From positions 1,488,001 through 1,552,000 of the forward strand of contig JAPEIS010000014.1 in NCBI GenBank assembly GCA_029531795.1: 64,000 bases of DNA. The letters run 5' to 3'. Positions 13,101 to 24,719 of this stretch are shown here, piece after piece (within the stretch, counting starts at the first letter, position 1; every line of letters begins with the position of its first letter). The notes under the pieces were generated by a model that searched no databases, was not told where the DNA came from, and saw only the letters and a program-made list of their open reading frames with translations. The translations under genes were made by a program, and so were the position numbers. Source of the DNA: Sclerotinia nivalis (lineage: Eukaryota > Ascomycota > Leotiomycetes > Helotiales > Sclerotiniaceae).

Positions 13101-13330
13101 ATTCTTTTTAGTGTATTTTAGACTTGTGATGATATTGTTTAAATAATTGGGCGGTACAGGTGTATAGATATATAAAGGGATATTGTTAGAATCATTTTCT
13201 TTTGAAGCTTTTGTTTAGAGAGGTAGTTGATATACTGGTTTGCAAAGTTATTGCAAATGATGAAGATAATAATTAATGATAATTTAAGGAAAAGAAAAAA
13301 TAGAATATTGAAGTTTATGTATCAGAAACC
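10180..13330 (+). pseudogene. probable SNF2-family helicase/ATPase relic
   Basis: Plus-strand reading through TAA/TAG (former Gln/Trp) gives a long protein. Its landmarks fall in SNF2 order. An N-terminal 190-codon open segment (10180-10752) has no motif I recognise. LAKMGGLINI near 11410 sits where the LADEMGLGKT ATP-binding loop would be, followed by FIVLIVVINLID (compare the LIVVP...LI motif Ia region). GLSGTSITS near 11757 resembles the LSGTP motif III. LIIRRTVNAL lies near 12105. The C-terminal half ends with GIGYNI, VANRFILF and IIGRYRCID near 13066-13170, resembling the motif V/VI block GLNLxxAxxVI...HRxGQ. Frameshifts or lost introns are likely. A host gene caught by RIP and a transposon-carried helicase are both possible. 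The key Lys of the Walker loop and the DExH box are not evident. Confidence 0.45.
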
Positions 13331-13369
13331 GAGGATTGGGGAAAATCTTATCTAAAAATAAATTTTAGT

Positions 13370-15660
13370 GAAAAAAAAAAAAAATAATAACTTTATTATT
13401 TTGAATAAACTATGATTTTTTATTCATAAATTTTTATAAACTTATATATCTGTTTGTTTTATCCATTGGTTTTATTTATTAATAGTAGTTTTATCTATTA
13501 ATTTTATCCATTAATTTTAAATTAGACTCTTTAGATGATGATGTATAAAACCGATAAGGAAGTTTCAAGTTTTCTATACTTGAGACCTTTGAATGAAATC
13601 TATAATGTATTTTGAAGTTATTGTAAGCTCTTTATTTAATTCGAATAAAGTTGATATTTCAAGTTGTAAATTGTTGTTTAGAATCAAGATTGATAATTAT
13701 ATATATAATTTGTCAAGATTAGAGTAACAATATAAACATAGTGGAATCTTATCAATTCAATTAGAAGAGTATTATATCGGAAAGATCAAAAATAATTATA
13801 TATATCTATATACAGTTTGCTTACTTAGTATAATTATTCAGTATAATTCCTGATATCCTCCCTTGTTGAAAAACCTGTATAAATAGTAATTTTGAATCAT
13901 TTTAATTTTATTCAATCTATTGTAAAACCTTATTTATAATAAAATGGAAAGAAAAAGGAATAGAAGAAGCTATATTTCTTTAATTTCCAAATGAAATCCT
14001 TTTTCAAAGTAAATTGGTTGGAGTTGGATTCAATTTAATATTAATTGATCAAATTGACCAAATTGACTATTTTAATTGATCAAATTAATTATATCTCCAA
14101 ATACTATAATAATAGCTAGTAATCTAGATTTCATTAACTCTTACAACAATCTTTTATTATAGTATTTACATTTCCAATAGAATTCGGTATCTTTATAGAT
14201 CTTCTATCTATATTGTAATACAAGAATACCTTTGATGAAGTCTTCTTTGATAGGATTGTAATACTAATGCTGAATCTGAAATATATACTTAATAGATAAT
14301 AAAGAAAACTATTTGATTAATCCGAATCTGATTCTTTTATTCAAATATAGATATCTCGATGGCCCCCTGAACTATATACTAGTCTGGCTCGGGATATTTC
14401 TTGAAATCTATAATCAATGAATTGAAGTGATTGCTTTACAATAAGAGGGGCAAATAAAGTAGCTTGAATCAAGAAATGAAAGTTACTTCAGTATAATCTA
14501 TTTACCACTATTCTAAGTTACTTGTATATCTTCTTGTATTAAAGTTTTAATTCTAATTTGAACTTTGTAATCTTCTTTGAAGAGAACAGAATATACTAAA
14601 TAGATTGAGGTATTAAGAAAATGAAAGGGAAAGGAGTATATCTTCAAACGAAGTTATATATTAAATTACCAACTAGGAATCTTCAAATTTAAAATACTAA
14701 AGGTATAAGATATTATATAAGAAAACGAAATAAGGCATTCTTTTTATTAATAAACTTGGAAATCAAGTAAAATTATATTATTTGGAGCAAAGCTTTTATT
14801 ATCATTGTATTAAGTATTGAAGGGATAAAGAAGATATATTTAGATAAGGGAATCGAAATTGTAATATACAAAAAAGTAAACTATAGTATATACAAAGGAA
14901 TATATACAAAGATATAAAAAATATAAAGAAAATGCTTTTAATTATCAAAGGATTATAACTATTATATATATCTCAATATTGATTATACAAATACATTCCA
15001 GCGATTACTATATAAGTATATAAAACAAGTATAATTGATGAATAGCAATCCTCAAACTTTTATTTTATAAATTTAAATACACTTTTAGAATACTATAAAA
15101 AGTTTCGAATCTTATTAGCTATTTGATATTACATTAGAAAAAAAATCCCTATAATAAATCCATCATAATATATTCCTTTTTATCAATTACAAAACATTTG
15201 ATAGTTCTTTATTGATATCATCCCATTAATATTAGTTTTAAATAGTTTTATCCACTTTAGCATGATTTTGATGATTTTTGATAATTCAAGGTTACTAAAT
15301 TTACAAAATTCACTATATTAGTTATAATTGATACTTTGATGCGTTAAACTCAAATTCTCTTTTATTTTCAGAAACTTTCGAGTTTTTTACTATAATCACT
15401 TTTTATCAGAATTTCTTCCAATTCAAAGTTTATCAAGGTTTTTTATATAGATTCTATTTGTTTTTAAAGAACTTTTATATTATTTATCTATAGATAGAAA
15501 TCCTTATTTATTATAATAATAGATATTAGTAAGTAGAAAGTAATTAGTAGGGTTTCTATTGTATATCAAATATTGCAATAGTATAATAGTATAATTAAAA
15601 AGCGTTTGTTTTATTTATTATATTTTGGCAAATAATATTCAAATTTGTATTTTTATCGAA
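13370..15660. other. AT-rich stretch without recognisable gene
   Basis: No frame on either strand gives a sustained reading even when TAA/TAG are ignored. It holds an A-run at 13371-13384, a short reiterated TTGATCAAATTGACCAAATTGAC block near 14044-14080, and one less AT-rich patch near 14358-14400. Nothing functional is proposed. Confidence 0.5.
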
Positions 15661-15689
15661 AATATATATACTAATTTATCTTGTGTTTT

Positions 15690-17672
15690 TCAGACTTCAT
15701 TATCGCTAAAAGTCGTTGCGTTTCTTCAATGATTGAATCCAAAATTGATAATAAATTTAATACCAATAATCTCAAAAAGAAAATTGGTGAAGTAAATTTG
15801 GAAGATAACGATTCTGAAGATAATGATTATGAATAATCGGAATTTGATAAAGAAAATGAGATTCAGATCAATTCGAATGAGGAAGATCCTTTCAATGCTA
15901 CGGAATTGATTGAAGATATTTATACTATTTTGGAATCATCAAATACTTTACAAATAAAGTCTTCCATTATTGTATTTATGCTTTTTTTCTTTCTTTTCCA
16001 GATATCTATTTTCATTTTCATTGTTAATATATATTCTATAGCAATAAAAAATACCAATTAAAAAATTTATTATATCAAACCTTTTACGAAATTCTCAAAC
16101 CCGAATTCCTTTTATTATATATAATCTTTCCAATATCTTTCAATCATTTCAAATATCCTTTTGGATTTCCAGAGTTAATCTTGATTATCTTTCTATAATA
16201 GCTCTACAATTCCAAATTAAGAACCCCTTACCTTTATTCTCTTAATTGCAATTTCAATATAATAACCAAAAGCAAAAAAGAAAAAGAATTCAATTTGAAA
16301 ACCTTATTCGTTTTGATTATATATAACTCTCGAATAAAACAATCTCTGCCCGTTCATTATCCCAAATATTCAATCCAAAAAGATTACGATATCTTAATAC
16401 AAGCTTCAACAATGATAGTATGTTCCTTATTGATAATCTTAACGGTATCCTTAGTAATAGTTCTTTTTATTTCCTTTTCGATTCTTCTTTCGATCTTTTC
16501 TTCGATCTTCTTTTTAATGCTTTAAGTTTAGTGTTTAAGCTTTACTGAAGGAATCTAAGAAAAGACAAAGTATGAATATTTTTTTAGCAAGTTTTGTTTT
16601 TCGATTATATCTTTTCAATAATATAATATGAAGTCTTTATAGAATGTAATGCTTGTATCTGGTAAATTCGATATTGGGTTTAAAATATGGTTAGATTCAA
16701 ATGTAAGAAGAGTTTCTGGTCAGATTGAGGTATGCTGGTGTGTATACTAGGCTTTTTAGATAGATAATACAGAAGCTCTGTTATCTTAATTGATAGTATA
16801 TAAGGTAAGTTTTTGTTTGCTAGAATATTTTATCTTTAATTAATTTAGGAAGCTTTTAAATTGTGTTAGTGATATGCGAATCGGCTTTGTTTCTATTGTT
16901 TGTTCTTTAGTTGTCTTCTAAGTTAATAGTCAAAATAATTCTTATATTTGGAAGTAGTTGTTTATAAATATGAAGGCCCTCAAGCTAGATTTAGATTTGA
17001 TTGTAAGTATTTGAGTTCTTGTTCATTTAATGATTTGTTAGTTGAAATCATCAAAATAGGAAGGAACCAAATATTTTATAAATTCTTTGTTTATTAATTG
17101 TATCGAACGATTCTTTTTCAATGTAGAGGATTCTATTGATCGATTAGATCACATTGTTGGTTTTCTGATGTTTATATGAGGAGAGATTGTGTATTATGTT
17201 GCTATATTAATTATGTATATAGTGATAGAGTATGTTAAACGTTTAATTAATGATTGCTTTGGTAGTGCCAAGGCTATAGATTAGTTTAATAGTCAAATAG
17301 CAAAAGGTTTGCGAAAATTGAGAGAATCCTTATAATAATATACAAAATACTAATATGAATATAGATTTATACAAATCTGTTTGTGATATCTGGAAAATTT
17401 TAAAATTTATTGGTCGATGGGAGGCTTGTCTTAAAAAGATTGAAGCAAAGCTAATTCGAATGATTAATTCAACAAAGGATAAATGCAGTGTATTTGTGCT
17501 AAGCAAGATTGAAAGCACGTTTTCTGATTTTGAAGATGATTCCGATATTGATATTCACATTTTGAAAGTAGAAGTATATTCTTATGATTTTGATAATAAT
17601 GATAACGACGATGATATATATTACAATAATTATAATAATAAGAAAATATATCAAGAATTCAAACAACAATAA
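15690..17672 (+). pseudogene. unidentified multi-part coding relic
   Basis: Several plus-strand segments look coding but no family is recognised. Near 15720-15950 there is an acidic, Asn-rich reading (SMIESKIDNKFN, then EDNDSEDNDYE). Near 16640-16800 a second reading (LVSGKFDIGFKIWLDSNVRR) is followed at 16805 by GTAAGT, and TTTAATTAATTTAG ends near 16849, which would suit a 45-base fungal intron. The frame resumes as EAFKLC. An intact 105-codon frame at 17355-17672 begins MNIDLYKSVCDIWKILKF and ends in an Asp/Asn run. Joining these into one gene is inference. They could belong to different decayed units. Confidence 0.25.
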
Positions 17673-18050
17673 CGAGAAGGTATATATCTACTTTATTCTT
17701 TTGAATTTATATTAATACTTTGTAGTAATCGAAGATCCTTTATATCAACAACAACAACGAAAAGGTATATATCTATTTCATTCTTTTAAGCTTAATATAT
17801 TAATACTTTATAGTAATCGGAGGTCCTTTATATCAATAATAATAACAATAAAAAGGTATATATCTACTTTATTCTTTTGAATTTGTATTAATACCTTGTA
17901 GTAATCAGAGGTCTCTTATATTAGCAACAATAGTGAAAAGGTATATATTTACTTTATTCTTTTAAGCTTATATTAATATCTTGTAGTAATCAGAAATCCT
18001 TTATATTAATAATAGTAATGAGAAGGTATATATCTACTTTATTCTTTTAT
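17671..18050. repeat. 85-91 bp tandem repeat, about 4.4 units
   Basis: The motif AAGGTATATATCTACTTTAT recurs at 17677, 17762, 17853, 17938 and 18023, giving spacings of 85, 91, 85 and 85 bp. Each unit also carries TTAATACTTTGTAGTAATC and a trinucleotide-like AACAACAA/AATAATAA tail whose length varies, which explains the 91-bp unit. The last unit breaks off near 18050. Differences between units are mainly transitions. Confidence 0.92.
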
Positions 18051-18103
18051 ATAATTACAAAATCTATTAATATCATTTCTTAAAAAGAAAGAGAGCAAAT
18101 ATT

Positions 18104-18960
18104 AGATGTTCAATTGGTAGATACTTCAATAGATATTGCAGCAGAGATTAGACTGATAGAGACTGGGCTGGTATAGATTGAGTTGATAGGAAATGAAGTA
18201 GTAGAAGCTGAATAAGCAAATCCTCAGTTGATATAAGCTGAAGTACAAATTAATAGATTTATGATACTCTTTCTTTAGTTATCTCTTTAGTTTTTTTTTC
18301 AATCCTTTTATTACTTTTTTCGAAACTGTGTTTATTAGAAACTTGAAAATAGTTCTAATTGATGTTACTATTGAATACAAACTTACGAATAATGAATATA
18401 AATTGTTTTGTTTATTGTATTCGAATCTTTTCAATGATATTGAAAATCCTTTTATTTTTTGCAATGTATATATATGGGATAGTATAGAAGGTGTTAATTT
18501 CAATAAATGCCCTAATTTTAGATTCTCGATATTATCTATTTTAACAAAATATTCAAACTTTGTAGTTAAATTACGAAAATATGGGTTATATGAGGTGAAT
18601 AGAAATGGCCGATTTGCTTGGTAAATTGTAGGTACATTGGATAATAATCGAAGAGATTTTCGTTAAAAGTATTCTAATTGGTCTAAATATCTTCTTGAGT
18701 GAAACAATATCGATATGTATTTGGATAATAGATTTCTATAATTAAATGAAAAGCTTTATTGTATATTAACTAAAGAAGTTCAATTCTCTGATATTAAAGC
18801 GATTATTGTAGGATCTGTAGTTAATCATATATCAGATTGGTTTAAGGTAGATTACAATGGTAATCTTTATAAAGATAATAAGGATTTGAAGACTATAATT
18901 GGTGAGGAGGATAAAGGAAGTATTAAGAATACTAATAACTTACCAGAAAAACTATAAGCA
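18104..18960 (+). pseudogene. unidentified coding relic
   Basis: A plus-strand reading is recovered if TAA/TAG are taken as former Gln/Trp. It starts LDVQLVDTSIDIAAEIRLIE (about 18102-18160) and is open from 18328 to 18624 (98 codons, ending VNRNGRFAW). It then continues as IVGTLDNNRRDF, EWNNIDMYLDNRFL and KAIIVGSVVNHISDW to about 18958. Length and composition suggest a real ancestral protein of at least 250 residues. I recognise no domain, so no function is offered. The stop pattern fits RIP. Confidence 0.35.
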
Positions 18961-19470
18961 ATGCTACAATAAAAAAGAGAAAGAGAGGGATATAATTGAT
19001 AAAAGTATTCTAAGTTTGAATACTTTTGATGAAAGATATTTTATGTAGATATAATAGTTAAAACTTCTAATTCATATATTTTGCAATAAAAGATCTGTTA
19101 AAGTTATTCTTTCTTTATAGTAACAATGATATCTTTTTGTATATAAAACAGTTTACAATGTTATTTAATGTATATAACTTATATTAAATATAGTATAATT
19201 TTCCTTTATAAAGGTATTATAAACTCTCTCATATATATAATAGTTCTGGAATGAATATAAACAATTTTATACATTATAGTCGTTTGATATACCTAATACA
19301 CAAAACTACTATAAATATATCAAAAATGTTTATATATATAATATATCCTTTAGTAATAGTAATACATCGTATTAACTATAATACCTATCTACTAGGCCAG
19401 AAATAACTAATATATTATTTCATTAATTTATATCAGCTTTATATATAATTATTTAATAGGTAAAAGATAA
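18961..19470. other. AT-rich stretch without recognisable gene
   Basis: Nothing recognisable is seen. Short TATATA runs dominate and no reading survives in any frame. Confidence 0.5.
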
Positions 19471-19500
19471 GATAAGGAAAATTTTCGGGATAATATCGGG

Positions 19501-19590
19501 ACAATAGACTTATATGGCAGGACAACAGAGACAATGGACTTATATAATATGATAACAGGGACAATAAACTTATATAGTAGAACAACAATA
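19501..19590. repeat. 30-bp tandem repeat, 3 units
   Basis: Three exact-length units start at 19501, 19531 and 19561 (ACAATRGACTTATAT core, then RGNAGGACAACAG). A partial match continues leftward to about 19480. On the reverse strand each unit encodes a 10-residue repeat such as YYISLLSLLS. It lies just left of the first recognisable Chromo-B sequence. Confidence 0.85.
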
Positions 19591-20015
19591 ACAAAAAAAT
19601 CGATCTACGATTTCTAAGACAAACAGAATATTGAGGACAACAGCTAGCTATTATCACTAATAGAGTTTCAAATATTTTGCAGATGCTGTTTTCGATTACT
19701 TTTGTACTGTTGTAATTCGTTTGCTTTTATACAATTGTATTTCTTATTTGCTTTTGTATAGCTTTTTTATTTACTTTTATATAACTTTTGATCTTTGATT
19801 GTTTCTATACGATTATATTTATTTGTAGACTTTTGTATTTGTTTTTGATTACTTTTGTATGATTATATTTTGTATATACAATTGCAATTCTTTTTATAAT
19901 AGCTTTTGATTCTACATTTGTTAATAATACAATTTCTATTTTTATCGAAGGAATTTGTATTGGAATCTAACAAGTTTTCGATTAATAATTTATTATTATA
20001 CAAATTCTAATAGAA

Positions 20016-21195
20016 TTGGATACTTCGATGATACTAAATCTTGTTGTCGATTCTAATGAACAAATTATTTATCTGAATTATGTTTTTTTTATTATTGAAG
20101 ATTGTTTTACTATTCAAGTTATTTATATCGTTATTCAAACAAATAAGATCGAGGAATTCAAAGTAGAAAACATTGGGCTTTTTTGTATTTTGATTGATAA
20201 ACAAGTTCAGCTGGATATTGATGGTATTATTACTAACCAGAAACCAATCATTCTTTATCAAACTCAAAAGGACCTATTTGTTTTTAAAAGTAAAAGATCT
20301 AATATTCTCGTTTACCAAAAGGATTATCAATCCTAAAAATTGGATTTGCAATTCTGCTAAATGATCAATTCACAATTCTTTATCTTCAAATAAAAGAAGA
20401 TTAACTATACTATTAATCTTTTTGATAATTAAGTATAACAAAAGTATATTATGGATATTATTAGATTTGTTAACGATTCTATTTGTTTTAATTTTGCTAC
20501 TTCGTTTTTGGCTAAATTAAATAAATTATATATCTCTATAGATATTGAAAGAGAAACTTCGTTTAAATTCGATAAGTTTTTTATAAATTCAAAAAAGTCC
20601 TTTTTGATTTTCTTTTTTATATTATCTTATCTAATTAACTTTTATTACAAATCTGATTGCGAAATTATTAATATAATAAAACAAAAGATTACTATCCCTT
20701 TCTGAACTTTGATTATTGATAACTTAAATCTTTATGCTACTAATGATATTAATGATTAGTAAAAGAAATTCTTTATTTGGAATTAGAATCTTTATAATAC
20801 TAAATATTATAATAAAAATTCTGGTAATATATCTGCTATTGATAATAATGATTTTATAAACTTCAATACAATAAAATAGAAGGGATAATAATAAAAAGAT
20901 TAGCAAAATAAAAAAAAGAAGTTTAATCCTACAGTTTCTTATAATTATTATAATAGAATCGATTATCTTCAAATTGATTATCATATCATTTATAATATCA
21001 ACAATAATCTTCTTTTCGACAAATAGATTCTTACTAATGCCTTTTCCAATTATAATACCACCGTTCCAATTAATCTGACCCCCGTTCAATGTACTGCTGC
21101 CCCGGCTTTCCAAAGCATTAATAAATCTAACAATAGTTGTAATGGATTTCGAGGAGGATATATTAGTAATTGAGTACAAGGCCAATAACATTTAA
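20016..21195 (+). pseudogene. gag of Chromo-B copy B1, degenerate
   Basis: This is the nucleocapsid precursor of the outer Chromo-B copy. The open segment 20016-20336 (DTSMILNLVVDSNEQ through VYQKDYQS) and 20451-20705 match B2 gag closely. The CCHC zinc knuckle near 20935-20980 reads YNYYNRIDYLQIDY: all four zinc ligands are Tyr, each one transition from Cys or His, whereas B2 keeps all four. The C-terminal tail NNSCNGFRGGYISN matches B2. Stops and missing ligands show it is dead. Confidence 0.8.
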
Positions 21196-23860
21196 ATCAG
21201 ATATAATAGCAAGGCTATATCGAATTAAAGGAGGTTATCTTTATATTCAATTTAGTTAAGGAAAATTCTGAATAGGGAAAAAATTAACTTTTACGAAAAA
21301 TCGTTTATAGAGGAATACTAAAAGCAAAAAGGTAAATCGAGGAATGAATAAATATGAACTATTGTAACTTAACTTTATGAATAGTAAATCTTTACTTATT
21401 AAAATTATTATATTTTTTGTATATGAAAACCCTTTTATTATTATAAATCTTATTAATAATGAATATTTCGAGAAAATTTTCACTGATTGTTCTTTTATTT
21501 TCAAATACAATATTGAAATACAATTCTTACTTTTTCCTTACGAATTTTGATTTGCCAATGGAAAGATCGCCGATAGAATTACAGAATATTTTGTGATGGA
21601 AATTATTATAAGGGATTATTATAAATATTGGTCTTTTTATATCATTCAGTTTTTATCAAAGATACTATTAATCTTTAGTTTACTATAATTGCAATATTAT
21701 AATCCTATTATTAATTGAATAGAGATAAATTTAATATTCTTTTTAAACTATTGTATTTCCAATTACTCGGCGTATTATGATTCAAAGCCAATTATCGCGC
21801 CAACGATTTTATTTTCGGTTAAGGAACAAGAGGATTTAATAAAAGTTATTTTACAATAGATTATCGATGTTATCGAATCTTTAAATAAATTCTTTATTGA
21901 TTCTAATATAAAAGCTAAATATATAGATTATAAATATCGCTCTTCTTATATCGAGGATTATCCAAAAGATGATACTGATTTTCTATTTATTCAAATATTT
22001 TCTGTTTTTAAAGGAGCTTTTTATAAAAAATCTTCTATCGAAGAAATACCAAATGAAGGTTATATATCACAATCTAACGATTCTTTTATTGATCTCGAAT
22101 TTCAACAAGGTTTAATATCTAATATAAATTATTATCGAATAAAGTATTATAAGGAATCAAATAATCAGATACAAATGATTCTCAATTGTTTATATCCAAA
22201 ATCGATCTTGAAGATTGCAAATCGATATTATCCTATTTATAATCCAAAAAACCATTTATCTTTATTTTCTATTAAAGAACTTTTTATATCCATCTACAAA
22301 AATACAAATCCAAATATAGATGATATTCATTGATTACAAACTTCTAACTTTGTTTCGTTCTATCAACAAAATAACATTCGAATTATCCAATTGATATAGG
22401 ATAAATTGGATATTGTACAGAAAATTGTTAAGCAAAATCATTTGTGATAAACTATATTGTTTCTAATACTCACAGAAAAGGATTTTCAATCGATTTTATA
22501 AGGGTAGAGTAATATAACAGAAATGCTTTCTAAAATTTCATTACAATTTTATGATTTTGTATATGATTGCTATAAATCGTTCCATCTATAGAAAATCTTT
22601 GAAACTAATATCGACAAATTTTTAACTGGTAAATTTTCCCTCAATGATAATCAAATACGATAAAGACTCTTTATATAGTTATAAGATAAACTTTCTATTT
22701 TTCTTCTATATTATATAGATTACCATTTCACTAAATCTGAGATTACAAGATTGAATTGATATCTGATAAAGAGTTATTTTATTTCAAAAACTATCCTTTA
22801 TCGTTAATGGAATTGATGGTAGTATATAAATAGCTTAATGATAATCTCTCCAAAAAGTTCATTCGGGAATCGAGATCGCAGTATACCTTTCCTTTACTAT
22901 TGATTGCCAAATCTGAAGAGGGAGTCTGTATCTATCAAGATTATTAAGGATTTAATAATGTTATTATAAAGAATCGCTATTTATTATCTATCGTTTGCGA
23001 AACATTAAACATTCTTTGTAATACAAAAATTTATACCAAACTTGATATTATTACAATATTCAATAAGTTGCGAATCGTTAAAAAGGATGAATAGAAAACT
23101 ATATTTATCATTTGTTTTGATCTTTTTGAATCTTTAATTATACTTTTCGATTTCTATAATATATCTATATTGTTTCAACATTATATTAATTATATACTTT
23201 TCGACGAATTGAATAAGTATTGTATTGTGTATTTCGATGATGTTTTAATCTATTCTAATAATCCTGTAGAGTATAAAGAGTATATCTGTTAAATAATTCA
23301 AAAATTAATGAATGCTGGATTATAGATTGATATTAACAAATGCAAGTTCGAAATTACGAAGATAAAGTATCTGGGTTTTATTATTATAATTAAAAGTATC
23401 GAAATGAATCAAGAAAAGGTTATAACTATTATATTTTGGGAGTTGTTTTTGTATATAAAGAATTTACAATGATTTTTTGATTTCGTTAACTTCTATTGGC
23501 GTTTTATAAAAGATTTTTCAAAGATTTGTTGTTCTCTCAACGATCTTTTACAAAAGAATATTATATAGGATTGGATTGTAGATTATACGAAGGCTTTTGA
23601 TGCTTTAAAAAGGGTTTTCACAATAGTGTCGGTTTTAGTATACTTCGATTACAAATAGAAAACTGTTTTGGAAACCGACGCTTCCGATTGGACCTCAGGA
23701 GGAATCTTCTCATAATATGATAATGATAATATCTTGTATTTGATCGTTTACTTTTCATCTAAATATATAGCGATGGAATACAATTATGAAATCTATAATA
23801 AAGAACTACTCGCTATTATCAAGACAATAGAAGAATAGCATTCGAAGTTCTAGAATTCAT
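21180..23860 (+). pseudogene. pol of Chromo-B copy B1, N-terminal part (PR-RT-RNase H), interrupted
   Basis: The protease region (about 21375-21560) and a long linker with FIDLEFQQGL (about 22080) precede RT. RT motifs seen are YLLSIVCETL (about 22980), YTKLDI (about 23035) and YFDDVLIYS (about 23230), where the catalytic Asp pair is kept and Leu became Phe. RNase H begins with ETDASDW (about 23673) and YNKELLAI (about 23807), then stops at the C1 insertion at codons for EFxNS. Many TAA/TAG stops break the frame. The rest of the gene is at 38004-40200. Confidence 0.82.
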
Positions 23861-23861
23861 A

Positions 23862-23866
23862 AAAGG
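23862..23866. repeat. target-site duplication AAAGG, left side of C1
   Basis: AAAGG directly precedes the C1 LTR and recurs at 38004-38008 directly after the other C1 LTR. Removing one copy restores the Chromo-B RNase H reading across the junction. Five bases is usual for gypsy integrases. Confidence 0.9.
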
Positions 23867-24111
23867 TGTGATGATGGTCTTAATTCAAGACATGATAGGA
23901 TGAATCAATTAATCTATACTAGAGAATAACAAACTGTCGTACAAAAGATAATGAAGTTGAGTCTTTTATAGTCCTTTCGGAGGGGATTATAAATTTAAGC
24001 GAATACAGGGTGAAATAAATATAAAACAATCCTAAGGCATTTTGGTTCTTTCGAAAGGGACTAAAGAATACAATAAAGAATAATCTAAAATATTAATACA
24101 GGATTATCATA
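23867..24111 (-). repeat. 3' LTR of C1 (245 bp)
   Basis: The plus strand starts TGTGATGAT and ends ATTATCATA. The partner LTR at 37759-38003 ends ATCGTCACA, giving the inverted termini TGTGATGAT/ATCRTCACA. The two LTRs are the same length and align without obvious gaps, differing by transitions. In element sense, the purine-rich AAGGAAAAAATGA just precedes this LTR and can be the polypurine tract. Confidence 0.9.
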
Positions 24112-24719
24112 TCATTTTTTCCTTAAAGAAAATTGATTTGTCTTTAAATCTTTCTTTTAACTTTTTGTATCAACGAAACAGATTCATCTTTTACAATTGC
24201 CCCTGTTTTCCTTTTTCTTTGCAGTGTTTCTAATAAGGAATTATCATCACTCTCGATTTCGATTGATTCTACGAAGGCCTTTTTAATCGGGATCGAAAGA
24301 ATCTTTATTGATTATCTAGTTTGATATATTTAGCCAAGGATATCAAAAACCATCTCCAATGTAATTGTATTGCGATAGCGAAAAGGTTCATTGTTAAAAC
24401 AATCGGAAGTCGTACGAATTTCTTTTTTCTTGTATTTTCTAAGAAGATTGTAAGGTATTATAGTGAGCCCTTTATTTTTCATAAAGGAAAGAATATAGAA
24501 AAAGCAAAAAATATCTTTTTTCAAATTTATGAGCTTTTATATTCGCTTCATATCAATTGTGGTAGGTTCCGGAAGTCTGTTTCCTTTGTTTTCTTTTTCG
24601 CAATTATATTGTTGAAAACATTCGATGATAATAGTATTCAGGGCTTGATATATATTAATACTGTTTGTTGTAATGACTATAATATATACGAGTTTGGATA
24701 CGAGAGTAGTATTCGTTTA

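Larger units (their letters stand above)
19650..23866 (+). mobile_element. Chromo-B copy B1, left part (gag to RNase H)
   Basis: This aligns throughout with B2 (30240 onward): leader, gag, protease, RT and the start of RNase H. It breaks at 23866 inside RNase H, where Chromo-C copy C1 was inserted. The right part resumes at 38004. No 5' LTR can be recognised: sequence related to B2 begins around 19650, just inside where the LTR should end. The two parts sum to about 6.6 kb, matching B2 (6749 bp) less one LTR. Confidence 0.88.

Noticed and set aside
16295..16525. 76-codon hydrophobic plus-strand ORF, possible membrane peptide
   Set aside because: Low-complexity Ile/Leu/Phe/Ser composition from T-rich DNA, with no supporting context.
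17677..18050. CRISPR-like array
   Set aside because: Units repeat along their whole length without unique spacers. It is a plain tandem repeat in eukaryotic sequence.
20724..21510. Reverse-strand ORFs of 155 and 84 codons
   Set aside because: Shadows of plus-strand Chromo-B gag and protease, which align with B2.
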